Positions 13,400 through 20,305 of a DNA stretch of 22,189 nucleotides are shown one piece after another (position 1 is the stretch's first letter; every line of letters begins with the position of its first letter). The notes beneath the pieces were generated by a model. It was not told where the DNA came from, did no database searches, and saw only the letters and a list, made by a program, of their open reading frames with translations. Source of the stretch: a virus; the IMG/VR virus record IMGVR_UViG_3300042507_004498, positions 1-22,189 of that record; one strand, given 5' to 3'. The position numbers were made by a program, and so were the translations under genes.

Positions 13400-15289
13400 T
13401 TAATCAGTCAAATTAGACTCATCTAATAACGATTCTTTAACTTTATCTTTTTGGAAAACTAATTGTTTATCTAAAGACTCTAGTAATGTTTTATTTCTAG
13501 CATAGTTAGTTTGAGCTGTCTCTAGTGCTAAAGGTGAACCACCTTTAAAATTAGTTTTAATAGATACTTCAGTATCATCTACTTTCATATCTTTTCTACC
13601 TAAACGATCACGTCCAAAAGCATTATCTTGGGTGTTTGTATTAGTTGCTTTTTCTTTGGGGCGACCCAATTCTTTTTTCTCATCGTATCCATCAGGTACT
13701 GAGTTGTCTTGGTATCTTTCTCTACCGTAAAGTGAAGCTAAATCATGTGGTGTTCCATATGAACGACCGGTTTCAACTGGGTCGTTACCTTCTTCGGCAA
13801 TTTGAGTAGTTCTAAAGGCACGTTTTTGGTCTTGAATAATCAAATCTCTATACTCATCGTATTGATCCTGGCTAAACTGGAATACATTATCGTAAATCCA
13901 ATCAGTTGGAATAATTTTAGTATCAAGCATTTGCTTGGCTAATTCAACCTTTTGGGTCAATAGAGCAATTTTTTCCTGTTCAGCAATGATTGAAGGAGTA
14001 GTTAATCTAAGTTCAAAGTTTGTTAACTCTTCTCCATCGTACCCCTGTGTGTAAAGGTGTACTAGAGCAATCTTGTAAAGTTCAGAAATAAAGATTCTCT
14101 GAATACGATCAATTGTACGAGCAAAACGAATATCTTCAGCTGCTAATGTAGCTTTACCAGTTAAGTCTTTCTCGTAACCCATAAATGCTTTAGGCACTTT
14201 AAGGGCGGCAAATAATTTATCTCTTAGGTAAGCTACGTCTTCGATACCATTGTATTCTAGACCTTTTGTAGTATCGATTTTGGTTGTTTGGTCGTTTCCT
14301 CTTACTGGGATATAGAAATCCTCTAGTAAGTTTTGCATGTTGTATTTTTGGTTATATTCACCTGTTTTTTCATCCATCAATGGAGTTTTCTTCATTGTTT
14401 GGATAGTTTTTTGCATAAATGCATCAACTTCTTGTGGTGGGATATTACCTACGTTAATGTAGAAAATACGTTTTTCTGGGGCGCGAGCAATTCTGTGAAT
14501 AAGCATCGCGTCTTCCATCAACACATATTGTTTAAATAGACGACGAGCTGGTTCAAGATATGAACGACCATAAGGAAGATAGTTAACATCCGTTAACAAA
14601 CGGAAGTGAGCCATCTCATAGTTATCAAATGCTATTTGATTATCTGTAGGTTTAGTGTTTGGTGTAGCATAGTAACCTGATCCCCCTGTATAGTAACCAT
14701 CAGGTGAGTATAAGAATTGGACTTTGGCTGGGTTTTCCATGTCAAAGTTTTCGCGTCTTTGGATGTGATATGCTGTATAAGGAATAACGTTATATACACC
14801 AAACTTTTCCGCGATTTCTAGTTTTAAGAAAAAATCACCATACTTACACATTTGACGAACCCAAGACCATAGGTTGAATTCAATGTTAAGTACATCGTAG
14901 AATAGATTGTAAAGAATTTTTTGAATATCATCATTGCTACTTCTAATTTGAAGTACCTCATTCATATCATTTTTTAGAGTACATTCGTCAGCTATAATAT
15001 CAAGTGCAGAAGCTACAATAGCGTCTGTATCCATTGTATCATAGTCACTATATAAGTAAGTTCTAAGATATTGGTATTGTAGGTTAAATTGCTGGCCTAA
15101 AAGAGATGTAGCAGCTGGGTTGGTATAGATTTTACCAAACCTATCTACTAGTGAGTTGGTTTGAAATTCACCACTAGTTTGGATATGATCTGTATCAACT
15201 ACTTTAAGTTGGCTGCCCCCTTCATTTCTGATGACTACATCAGTTGAAAAGAGTCTTCTTAATCTTGAAAATATGCTAGTATCAGCCAT
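13400..15289 (-). CDS. 20: Portal vertex protein (gp20)
   Basis: This 629-residue protein is a clear gp20 portal, the dodecameric head-vertex channel through which DNA is packaged and to which gp17 docks. Recognisable segments are DAIVASALDIIADECTL, FNLWSWVRQMCKYGDFFLKLE, YNVIPYTAYHIQRREN, the MAHFRLL and LPYGRSYLEPARRLFKQYVLMEDAMLIHRIARAPEKRIFY crown/stem region, and KVPKAFMGYEKDLTGKATLA. The last 130 residues are a polar, Arg/Lys/Asp-rich tail (GRSYGTPHDLASLYG through LLDESNLTD) that makes it about 100 residues longer than T4 gp20 (524 aa). It directly follows the terminase gene, without the sheath (18) and tube (19) genes that lie between 17 and 20 in T4. Confidence 0.95.
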   Translation of the reverse strand: MADTSIFSRLRRLFSTDVVIRNEGGSQLKVVDTDHIQTSGEFQTNSLVDRFGKIYTNPAATSLLGQQFNLQYQYLRTYLYSDYDTMDTDAIVASALDIIADECTLKNDMNEVLQIRSSNDDIQKILYNLFYDVLNIEFNLWSWVRQMCKYGDFFLKLEIAEKFGVYNVIPYTAYHIQRRENFDMENPAKVQFLYSPDGYYTGGSGYYATPNTKPTDNQIAFDNYEMAHFRLLTDVNYLPYGRSYLEPARRLFKQYVLMEDAMLIHRIARAPEKRIFYINVGNIPPQEVDAFMQKTIQTMKKTPLMDEKTGEYNQKYNMQNLLEDFYIPVRGNDQTTKIDTTKGLEYNGIEDVAYLRDKLFAALKVPKAFMGYEKDLTGKATLAAEDIRFARTIDRIQRIFISELYKIALVHLYTQGYDGEELTNFELRLTTPSIIAEQEKIALLTQKVELAKQMLDTKIIPTDWIYDNVFQFSQDQYDEYRDLIIQDQKRAFRTTQIAEEGNDPVETGRSYGTPHDLASLYGRERYQDNSVPDGYDEKKELGRPKEKATNTNTQDNAFGRDRLGRKDMKVDDTEVSIKTNFKGGSPLALETAQTNYARNKTLLESLDKQLVFQKDKVKESLLDESNLTD

Positions 15290-15304
15290 TGTTTAAATTA
15301 TTGT

Positions 15305-15312
15305 TATAAATA
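15305..15312 (-). promoter_or_regulatory. Recurring intergenic octamer
   Basis: TATAAATA on the plus strand, abutting the terminase stop (TGA at 15313-15315) and 15 bases from the portal ATG. Confidence 0.45.
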
Positions 15313-16878
15313 TCAAAGAAGCCAACGGAGGTCTTCCTGTTGATCTCCTATTTTTTGTGAATAAGGATTTTGAACCATATTGCCAGAATATACTCCTCCT
15401 TGTGTTTTTGTCATTCCACCTAAAGCGGCACGAGTCATGTCTAGACCTTGTTGTTGGAATTTGAGTGAGGTGTCTCTTAAGAACATTCCAATACCAAATG
15501 ACATTACAAGGTCATCGTTGTAGCCCAATTGTGCTTCGGGTCTACCGTTTCTCCAAATGAATACTTTCATTTCTTCAAGTAAACGTTTAGAGCGGATGAT
15601 TACACTCTTGTCGCCAACATATTCTCTAAATTTGTTTACTACTAGAGGACGTGTTTTCATAGACATTGTGAAACCTGGGGTCATGTTGCTGCTAAATTCA
15701 TATCGGTTAAAATACGACTCAGCTGTTAATTGGTCACTCTTAGGTGAATAATAGAAGTTTTGGTAGTTACGTTCCATTATAGTTTCGATAGTTGCCCACC
15801 CCACTGAAGCATTTTCTACTACAAGTAGAGCATTGTTGTATTCGGAGGCTAGACCAACTAAAAAGTGTCCAAATTCTTTTGGAGACAATTGTCCTTTATA
15901 TTCTGCTACTTGGGTGTTTGTTTCAACATCCATTACATGCGCTGCAGAGAAGTCCTTCCCATCACCGCGCGCAACGTCTGCTACCACCATGTAATCACGG
16001 GAATAGGACGCGTTTTCCCATATCCATAGATTTTTATCTACGCCTCGTCTCTCAACGGGTTCCTGAATAGTGGTTTGAGTGATAAATTCAATCCATTCTG
16101 AATAGAAAACAGTATCACCCGAGGTGCTAAAGTCACAGTCACATTCTTGTGCTGCTGCTCTAGGATCACCTAGTAATTCGTCTTGTTTTTTTCTCCACTC
16201 CTCATTTCTCTCCGGGTGGACATACCATGGTAACTTGATAGGTAAAAAGTCGTTCTCTGCTGCTTCCGCCCTCACCCATGTCTGGTGAAACCAGTTTCCA
16301 GTTCCATACGGTGTTGAAAGTACTATTGCTCCACCACCTGTGGCAAGTGTTTGTTGTGCTGATGCCCATGTTTCTGCTACGTTATCGATAAAGGCAGCTT
16401 CGTCAATTACCAGCAAAGATACTGCTTCTGAACGTGCTGCGTCACTATTTGATGATTTTGCTTTGATTTGTGATCCGTTTGCTAGTTTTAAACTTAAACG
16501 GTTGTTTTCTATTTCTTTTTCTTTCAGCCAGGAAGGTAAGTTATCGTACATAAAACGAACCTTGGTAACCATGTTCTTGGCTGTTTCCTGGGTTGTTGCG
16601 AGACACAACACGTTTTTGTCTTTATGGAAAGTCATTAACCATAAAGAATAACTTGCTGCTAGAGTTGAGATACCTAGCTGGCGAGATTTTAAAACGATAG
16701 AATATGGGTTGTCTCTCCACAAGTGGAGTACCTTTTCTTGGAATGGGTAAAGATTGAATGTAATCCTACCACGTTGTGGGTGCTGAATATAACAGTACTT
16801 TTTCATAAAGTGGCCAGGGTCCTGAGCGCACTTTATATATTCTTGTTGAATTATTTTTCTTAAGTCCGGATTACTCAT
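15313..16878 (-). CDS. 17: Large terminase subunit (gp17)
   Basis: This 521-residue packaging motor has both expected domains. ATPase: LYPFQEKVLHLW (Q-like motif), a deviant Walker A KSRQLGISTLAA near residue 63, Walker B LLVIDEAAF near residue 155, and the coupling motif VLSTPYGTGNWFHQTW. Nuclease (RNase H-like): VVADVARGDGKDFSAA, LLVVENASVGWATI and YNDDLVMSFGIGMF carry the three acidic clusters that bind metal. T4 gp17 is 610 aa, the difference lying mainly at the N-terminus and C-terminal tail. The protein docks on the gp20 portal encoded next. No small terminase (gp16) gene is recognisable in the window. Confidence 0.96.
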   Translation of the reverse strand: MSNPDLRKIIQQEYIKCAQDPGHFMKKYCYIQHPQRGRITFNLYPFQEKVLHLWRDNPYSIVLKSRQLGISTLAASYSLWLMTFHKDKNVLCLATTQETAKNMVTKVRFMYDNLPSWLKEKEIENNRLSLKLANGSQIKAKSSNSDAARSEAVSLLVIDEAAFIDNVAETWASAQQTLATGGGAIVLSTPYGTGNWFHQTWVRAEAAENDFLPIKLPWYVHPERNEEWRKKQDELLGDPRAAAQECDCDFSTSGDTVFYSEWIEFITQTTIQEPVERRGVDKNLWIWENASYSRDYMVVADVARGDGKDFSAAHVMDVETNTQVAEYKGQLSPKEFGHFLVGLASEYNNALLVVENASVGWATIETIMERNYQNFYYSPKSDQLTAESYFNRYEFSSNMTPGFTMSMKTRPLVVNKFREYVGDKSVIIRSKRLLEEMKVFIWRNGRPEAQLGYNDDLVMSFGIGMFLRDTSLKFQQQGLDMTRAALGGMTKTQGGVYSGNMVQNPYSQKIGDQQEDLRWLL

Positions 16879-16882
16879 AATA

Positions 16883-17302
16883 TTATAATAGAAGAAGTAT
16901 GGCTACGCCTACCACCCCTGTACCAAAACCAATAGCTGCCCCACTCCAGAATTTGGAAGTTTTTTCTCGTTTGAGGGCTTGGATTTCATCGTTTTTTAAT
17001 CGTATTTGTAAATCTTTCTCTTTAACTACACCTTGACAATCATTTAGACGACCAGCAGTATTTTCATATTCCTGTTCTCTAATTGACGCCAATTTACGAA
17101 GGTTTTCGATGTCACGCAAGTAACTTTGCTTTTCTTTTTGACAAAAGTCACCTGTTTCTAGATCCACCATGATTTGGCGAACCATAGATTCTGGGAAGCA
17201 GATAAGAGTATCGCCGTTAACGACTGTAACGCTCTGTGAAATAGCCGGGAAGCTCAGCAGTAGAAAGCTTACCAAGCTCAGAAATCTTTTTATCGTATTC
17301 AT
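16883..17302 (-). CDS. Secreted coiled-coil protein with C-terminal membrane anchor (candidate spanin partner)
   Basis: This 139-residue protein has a signal peptide (MNTIKRFLSLVSFLLLSFPA, likely cut near ISQ-S), the short motif TVVNGDTLICFPESM found in Bacteroidota phage lysis-region proteins, a coiled coil at about residues 55-115, and a final transmembrane helix (118-139) with a glycine zipper (GAAIGFGTGVVG). It starts inside the end of the 118-aa membrane gene, an 86-base overlap in another frame, as in nested Rz/Rz1 pairs. There is no lipobox Cys, so it is not a classical Rz1 lipoprotein; the C-terminal anchor could take that role. A function in envelope disruption at lysis is inference. 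An alternative is a virion- or host-envelope protein unrelated to lysis. Confidence 0.75.
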   Translation of the reverse strand: MNTIKRFLSLVSFLLLSFPAISQSVTVVNGDTLICFPESMVRQIMVDLETGDFCQKEKQSYLRDIENLRKLASIREQEYENTAGRLNDCQGVVKEKDLQIRLKNDEIQALKREKTSKFWSGAAIGFGTGVVGVAILLLL

Positions 17303-17573
17303 TTTTAGCTTTTTTACGTCGTTTTTCCTCTTTGTCTAGCTCTACCAGAATGGAATCAGCTTGTGCACGTAATCTAACATTAACCAAAGCCAGAGAATCA
17401 GAGTGTGTCTCTAGATCTTTTATCTTTGCTTCGCTTTCGATTCGTTGTTGGTTAAGTTGCTTTTTAAATGCTCTTTTATATGTGTTAGGTACAAAGAACA
17501 TTTGAAAAAGAACAACCCCCAGCAACGTAAATATTACCGCTAGCTGGGGGTTGGTTTTAATCCAATTAAACAT
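17217..17573 (-). CDS. Rz-like membrane coiled-coil protein (candidate inner-membrane spanin)
   Basis: This 118-residue protein has a short cytoplasmic start (MFNWIKTNPQ), one transmembrane helix (about residues 11-29, LAVIFTLLGVVLFQMFFV) and a long periplasmic coiled coil (about 33-97), ending in TAELPGYFTERYSR. This N-in, C-out arrangement with a coiled coil is that of Rz-type i-spanins, which fuse inner and outer membranes in the last step of lysis in Gram-negative hosts. Its last 86 bases overlap the start of the secreted coiled-coil gene, and its ATG overlaps the stop of the AT-hook gene by one base (TAATG). No endolysin or holin is evident in the window, so the rest of the lysis set would be elsewhere. 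Confidence 0.75.
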   Translation of the reverse strand: MFNWIKTNPQLAVIFTLLGVVLFQMFFVPNTYKRAFKKQLNQQRIESEAKIKDLETHSDSLALVNVRLRAQADSILVELDKEEKRRKKAKNEYDKKISELGKLSTAELPGYFTERYSR

Positions 17574-18340
17574 TATTTCAATTTTGCAATGGCAGCGTCT
17601 ATTGAAGGTTTAGCTTTTGCCCATTCAGCGGCATATTTTTCTTTATCAAGTACGCGGTTTGCATTGTCTACAATACCTTTGTCTTTTAAACCTTTCAAGA
17701 ATGCTTTAACCATCTTGGTTTTTTCTTGTTGTCTTAGTTGAGAGACTTTGCTTTTCTCAACTTTACCACCTGACTTAGCAAGTGATCTCAATTCAGCATC
17801 AGATGGGCCTTCCTTATCGTCTGCGTAATATTTTCTTTCATCACCCATTTTGAATGTCTTTTGAGATGCTTTTTTAGCAGCAGCAGACATTTTTGGAGTA
17901 GCTGATTTAGGACGACCACGCATTCCTGGCTCTTTTGGTTCTTTAGCAGGTTTGTTTGGATCTGCTTTACGGCCGCGTTGACCAACTTCTCTTTCGCCTC
18001 TTACAAGGTCGATAAATTTATTAAGTTGGTTATCAAACAAATCATCATCTGGACCTAGAGCTGATTGAACAGCATCGTCTGCTTTAATAGCTTTACGAAC
18101 GTCTTTCTTTTCAGCGTCTTTATTTTTAGCGATTACTTTTTCAATAGCTGCTTTTAAATCGCCTGCGATTTTAGCCATTTCCATAAGTGACTCGTCTTCA
18201 GCTACTACTTTAACGGTATCACCTGGTTTTAGTCTATCTTTAATTTTATCAACCTCACCAGGTTTAGATTGGAATTCAGCCTCGTTAAGTTCGCTGACGA
18301 TCATCTCGCGAATAGCTGACTTTAATTCAGATATTTTCAT
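17573..18340 (-). CDS. Lysine-rich AT-hook protein with candidate capsid-targeting leader
   Basis: This 255-residue, strongly basic protein begins MKISELKSAIREMIVSELNEAEF, a helical leader with (L/I)-x-E sites at residues 10-12 and 18-20. The middle carries two AT-hook-like cores, GQRGRKADPNKP and GMRGRPKSATPK, around residues 119-150, flanked by Lys/Pro-rich linker. The C-terminal part (KAFLKGLKDKGIVDNANRVLD, KYAAEWAKAKPSIDAAIAKLK) is helical and basic. AT-hooks bind the minor groove of AT-rich DNA, which suits this genome. By analogy with T4 internal proteins I infer a DNA-associated head protein, though a nucleoid or transcription role in the infected cell is equally possible. It is the first gene of the head-lysis operon and has the recurring octamer upstream. 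Confidence 0.8.
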   Translation of the reverse strand: MKISELKSAIREMIVSELNEAEFQSKPGEVDKIKDRLKPGDTVKVVAEDESLMEMAKIAGDLKAAIEKVIAKNKDAEKKDVRKAIKADDAVQSALGPDDDLFDNQLNKFIDLVRGEREVGQRGRKADPNKPAKEPKEPGMRGRPKSATPKMSAAAKKASQKTFKMGDERKYYADDKEGPSDAELRSLAKSGGKVEKSKVSQLRQQEKTKMVKAFLKGLKDKGIVDNANRVLDKEKYAAEWAKAKPSIDAAIAKLK

Positions 18341-18364
18341 TTCTAAAATATTAATATGTTTTGA

Positions 18365-18372
18365 TATAAATA
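18365..18372 (-). promoter_or_regulatory. Recurring intergenic octamer
   Basis: TATAAATA on the plus strand, abutting the kinase stop (TAA, 18373) and 24 bases upstream of the AT-hook ATG. Confidence 0.45.
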
Positions 18373-18903
18373 TTATAGAGAAAGTACCTCTTTCAATTGT
18401 TTGATACGTTCTTCAGTAGTTCCCGAGAGAATGTGAAAATTCTTCATTCTGAATTTATTACTATTAATAATGTTGCGAATAGTGAAATCAATCAAATCAC
18501 GATATTCAAGATTTGTTTCACGAACACCATTATCTTCCATTTTAACTCCAAAAGGATCTATATAAAAAATATAATCGTATTCTGGGATTAGTCGTTTGGC
18601 TAATGTAGCAAAGTCTTCTTTATCTAGAAAATCCATAGATTTGGAAGCACTAGCAAATGCCATAACATCAATAATAGTACGATCTGTAATAATATTCTCG
18701 AACATCAATTCGCTAGCTCGTTCAGCCAAAAACACACATTGACCTTTCAATGTTGAATCTGTGTTTAGAGGAATACCTAGCTCCTTCAAATATTTTGAAC
18801 GTTCTGTTCTAAAATTGTACCCTTTGAATTCAGGTAGTTTTTTCAATGTATTTACAAGTGTAGTTTTACCTACAGACATAGTACCACAAAAACCTATTTT
18901 CAT
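18373..18903 (-). CDS. NadR/AAA_28-like P-loop kinase
   Basis: This 176-residue protein has a Walker A motif GTMSVGKTT at residues 7-15, helix LVNTLKKL, a basic RTERSKYLKELG segment, a NIITDRTIIDVMAFA strand-helix (lid/substrate region), and YDYIFYIDPFGVKMEDNGVRET, where the D-P-G-R pattern is typical of NadR-type and deoxynucleoside kinase-type ATPases. The size fits a single small-molecule kinase. The substrate cannot be read from sequence; ribosylnicotinamide, nucleotides or a sugar are possible. The ATG overlaps the stop of the cupin gene by four bases (ATGA), so the two are coupled. The first residues MKIGFCG leave no room for a signal peptide. Confidence 0.8.
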   Translation of the reverse strand: MKIGFCGTMSVGKTTLVNTLKKLPEFKGYNFRTERSKYLKELGIPLNTDSTLKGQCVFLAERASELMFENIITDRTIIDVMAFASASKSMDFLDKEDFATLAKRLIPEYDYIFYIDPFGVKMEDNGVRETNLEYRDLIDFTIRNIINSNKFRMKNFHILSGTTEERIKQLKEVLSL

Positions 18904-19244
18904 ACTCTTCCGTAATTATCTTCTAGTCTAACAATATCATCTTCTCCAAAATATGTTCCGGTTTGGATTTCGATAAAGATACAATCTTCATCTCCGGTAT
19001 TCCAAATACGATGTTTAGCTCCTCGAGGAATGAAAATGGCTTCCCCAGCTTCTCGATCCATATCGTAATCATCGATTGTGATTGTTGCTTCGCCCTGAAT
19101 GATTACCCAGCGTTCTGCTCGGTACTCGTGGTATTGATACGAGAGTTTCTCTCCAGGTTTTACAACGATTTCTTTGACTTTACATTTTGGGGTTTCGTGC
19201 AACACAGTAAACTTACCCCAGGGACGTTCTTCAGTATACTTCAT
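18900..19244 (-). CDS. Cupin of the mannose-6-phosphate isomerase type
   Basis: I start this 114-aa protein at the ATG at 19244 (MKYTEERPWGKF), one base past the previous gene's stop; the longer in-frame start at 19301 would lie inside that gene. It matches the C-terminal cupin of type II phosphomannose isomerase / GDP-mannose pyrophosphorylase: ERPWGKF, PGEKLSYQYHEYRAERW, GEAIFIPRGAKHRIWN, and the end TGTYFGEDDIVRLEDNYGR. Metal ligands are likely Gln37, His39, Glu44 and His78. Stand-alone versions occur in bacteria and phages and are often annotated as sugar isomerases, but activity is unproven. Its role may be in sugar-nucleotide or surface-sugar metabolism during infection. It is coupled to the downstream P-loop kinase. 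Confidence 0.85.
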   Translation of the reverse strand: MKYTEERPWGKFTVLHETPKCKVKEIVVKPGEKLSYQYHEYRAERWVIIQGEATITIDDYDMDREAGEAIFIPRGAKHRIWNTGDEDCIFIEIQTGTYFGEDDIVRLEDNYGRV

Positions 19245-19245
19245 A

Positions 19246-19518
19246 TTAGAAACGAGTGGTTCCACGCATTGAAGGATTTTTATACCATGGCAAACCTTCA
19301 CGATCTTTCAAGGTGTTTTTCCATTCATCTTTTGTTAGTTTATTACCATACAAGTAATATTCTTCTGTGTGTTCTGAATCGTCAGTGAATGGTTGAATTG
19401 CGGGACCTTCCCAGTTGTGATATTTCCATGCTTCTTGACCTTGTTCACGGAACAAATAGTGCTTTGCACCTTTGTTGGTCATGATTCTTTCTTCGTAGAT
19501 TCTTTCCTTTTTTGCCAT
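19246..19518 (-). CDS. Small GPA-motif protein, 90 aa
   Basis: This 90-residue protein is aromatic and charged: MAKKERIYEERIMTNKGAKH, then HYLFREQGQEAWKYHNWEGPAIQPF, YYLYGNKLTKDEWKNTLKDREGLPWY. The pattern (H-LxREQG, GPAI, YYLYGNKLTKDEW) is that of short phage and bacterial proteins built from one copy of a GPAxxxxxGxxYYxNGKxxxxEEW repeat. These are usually of unknown function. It has no membrane segment or catalytic residue. An octamer variant (TATAAATG on plus) lies 13 bases upstream of its ATG. It begins the cupin-kinase group and lies just after the inserted cassette. Confidence 0.7.
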   Translation of the reverse strand: MAKKERIYEERIMTNKGAKHYLFREQGQEAWKYHNWEGPAIQPFTDDSEHTEEYYLYGNKLTKDEWKNTLKDREGLPWYKNPSMRGTTRF

Positions 19519-19531
19519 GTTTTTATTTTGA

Positions 19532-19539
19532 TATAAATG
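19532..19539 (-). promoter_or_regulatory. Variant of the recurring intergenic octamer
   Basis: The plus strand reads TATAAATG (one base off TATAAATA), in the gap after the cassette repeat and 13 bases before the ATG of the 90-aa gene. Confidence 0.35.
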
Positions 19540-19567
19540 TACGAAAATATTCGTTTAAAGTCAAATT

Positions 19568-19597
19568 TGAATATTAGGAATGGATTGGGTGGTCATG
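19568..19597 (-). repeat. Cassette-flanking direct repeat, downstream copy
   Basis: These 30 bases match 20308-20337 at 26 positions. On the minus strand both can be read as H-D-H-P-I-H-S-stop, but here that peptide follows no gene in frame: the ADP-ribosyltransferase-like gene ends across it in another frame. It looks like a leftover copy of the 3' end of the oxidoreductase gene. Confidence 0.8.
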
Positions 19598-20273
19598 ATT
19601 CAAGTTTTGAATTTATATATCGTTCTACCTCTATTGTTAATATATCGTATTTAGTATTTAATTTTTTATTAAAATATTTTATCATTTCATACTTAGGAAA
19701 ATCAATACTATACTCTATTTTTTCCTTAGTTATAATATCATCAATATATTGTTTAACATCATCATTTAAAGGTAAAGCTGCTTCAGTATAATTAACAAAT
19801 TTTTTACCTCTTCTTACTTTATCTGATACTTTTATAAAGGGATATTGATCAATCAAATTTTTTATAAAGTTTGGATTGTGTATAAATCCCTCTGTAGGAT
19901 TTATTCTTACTTCTATTATATAATCTATAATATTCTTAATATCTCCTTGTATTATTTCTTCCATTTCATCTTCAGATTCTTTATAATCAGGATAGTTAGA
20001 GTAATAATTATATGGAATAATTTTATATTTATTAGATAATTTATTCCCATCTATAGATATTCTAACAGTTTTAGTACCTGATCCTCCTACTCCCCCTATA
20101 TCTCCTAATTTATCTCTAGTTAGAGATACTGTTGGTGGTTTGTCTTTTTCAAATTTGTTACTTGCCTTTAATGTGTTTGTTTTTAAAATATCAAGTAATG
20201 CGGAGAAATTTGTAAAGTGATACAATGTACCTACTTGCTTTGCTTCGTTTAATATGTCTATTAATTTTATCAT
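19593..20273 (-). CDS. ADP-ribosyltransferase-like phage protein with candidate capsid-targeting leader
   Basis: I start this 226-aa protein at the ATG at 20273 (MIKLIDILNEAKQVG); the frame is open further upstream but that part overlaps the oxidoreductase end. Residues 1-10 end in L-N-E, a gp21-type site, like the leaders of T4 Alt and the internal proteins. The core has LYHFTNFSALLDILKTNTL (His19, Thr21), VSLTRDK (residues 49-55), KTVRISIDGNKLSNKYKIIPYNY, then EDEMEEIIQG with candidate catalytic Glu105/106. The YHxT start followed by a helix and a later S-x-T-R and Glu pattern resembles DarT/KptA-like and other ADP-ribosyltransferase folds. The family is common in marine T4-like phages without an assigned function, so the enzyme call is inference. 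The gene is bracketed by a 30-bp repeat, which points to recent insertion. Confidence 0.75.
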   Translation of the reverse strand: MIKLIDILNEAKQVGTLYHFTNFSALLDILKTNTLKASNKFEKDKPPTVSLTRDKLGDIGGVGGSGTKTVRISIDGNKLSNKYKIIPYNYYSNYPDYKESEDEMEEIIQGDIKNIIDYIIEVRINPTEGFIHNPNFIKNLIDQYPFIKVSDKVRRGKKFVNYTEAALPLNDDVKQYIDDIITKEKIEYSIDFPKYEMIKYFNKKLNTKYDILTIEVERYINSKLES

Positions 20274-20305
20274 AATAATAAATATAGGGTGTATACTATG
20301 TTTAT

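Noticed and set aside
16410-16700. Terminase Walker A lacking the usual GKT/GKS Lys, as a sign of an inactive motor
   Set aside because: The deviant form with the Lys earlier (KSRQLGIST) is common in large terminases; all other motifs are intact.
17788-17985. Minus-strand frame of 65 codons inside the AT-hook gene
   Set aside because: It is another reading frame of a gene whose Lys-rich, AT-hook product is clearly real.
18963-19388. Plus-strand open frame of 141 codons
   Set aside because: It runs antisense to the cupin and 90-aa genes, both of which have clear family patterns and coupled spacing.
19845-20039. Plus-strand Ile/Tyr/Phe-rich frame that looks like a membrane protein
   Set aside because: It is antisense to the AT-rich ADP-ribosyltransferase-like gene; the hydrophobic look comes from AT-rich codons read backwards.
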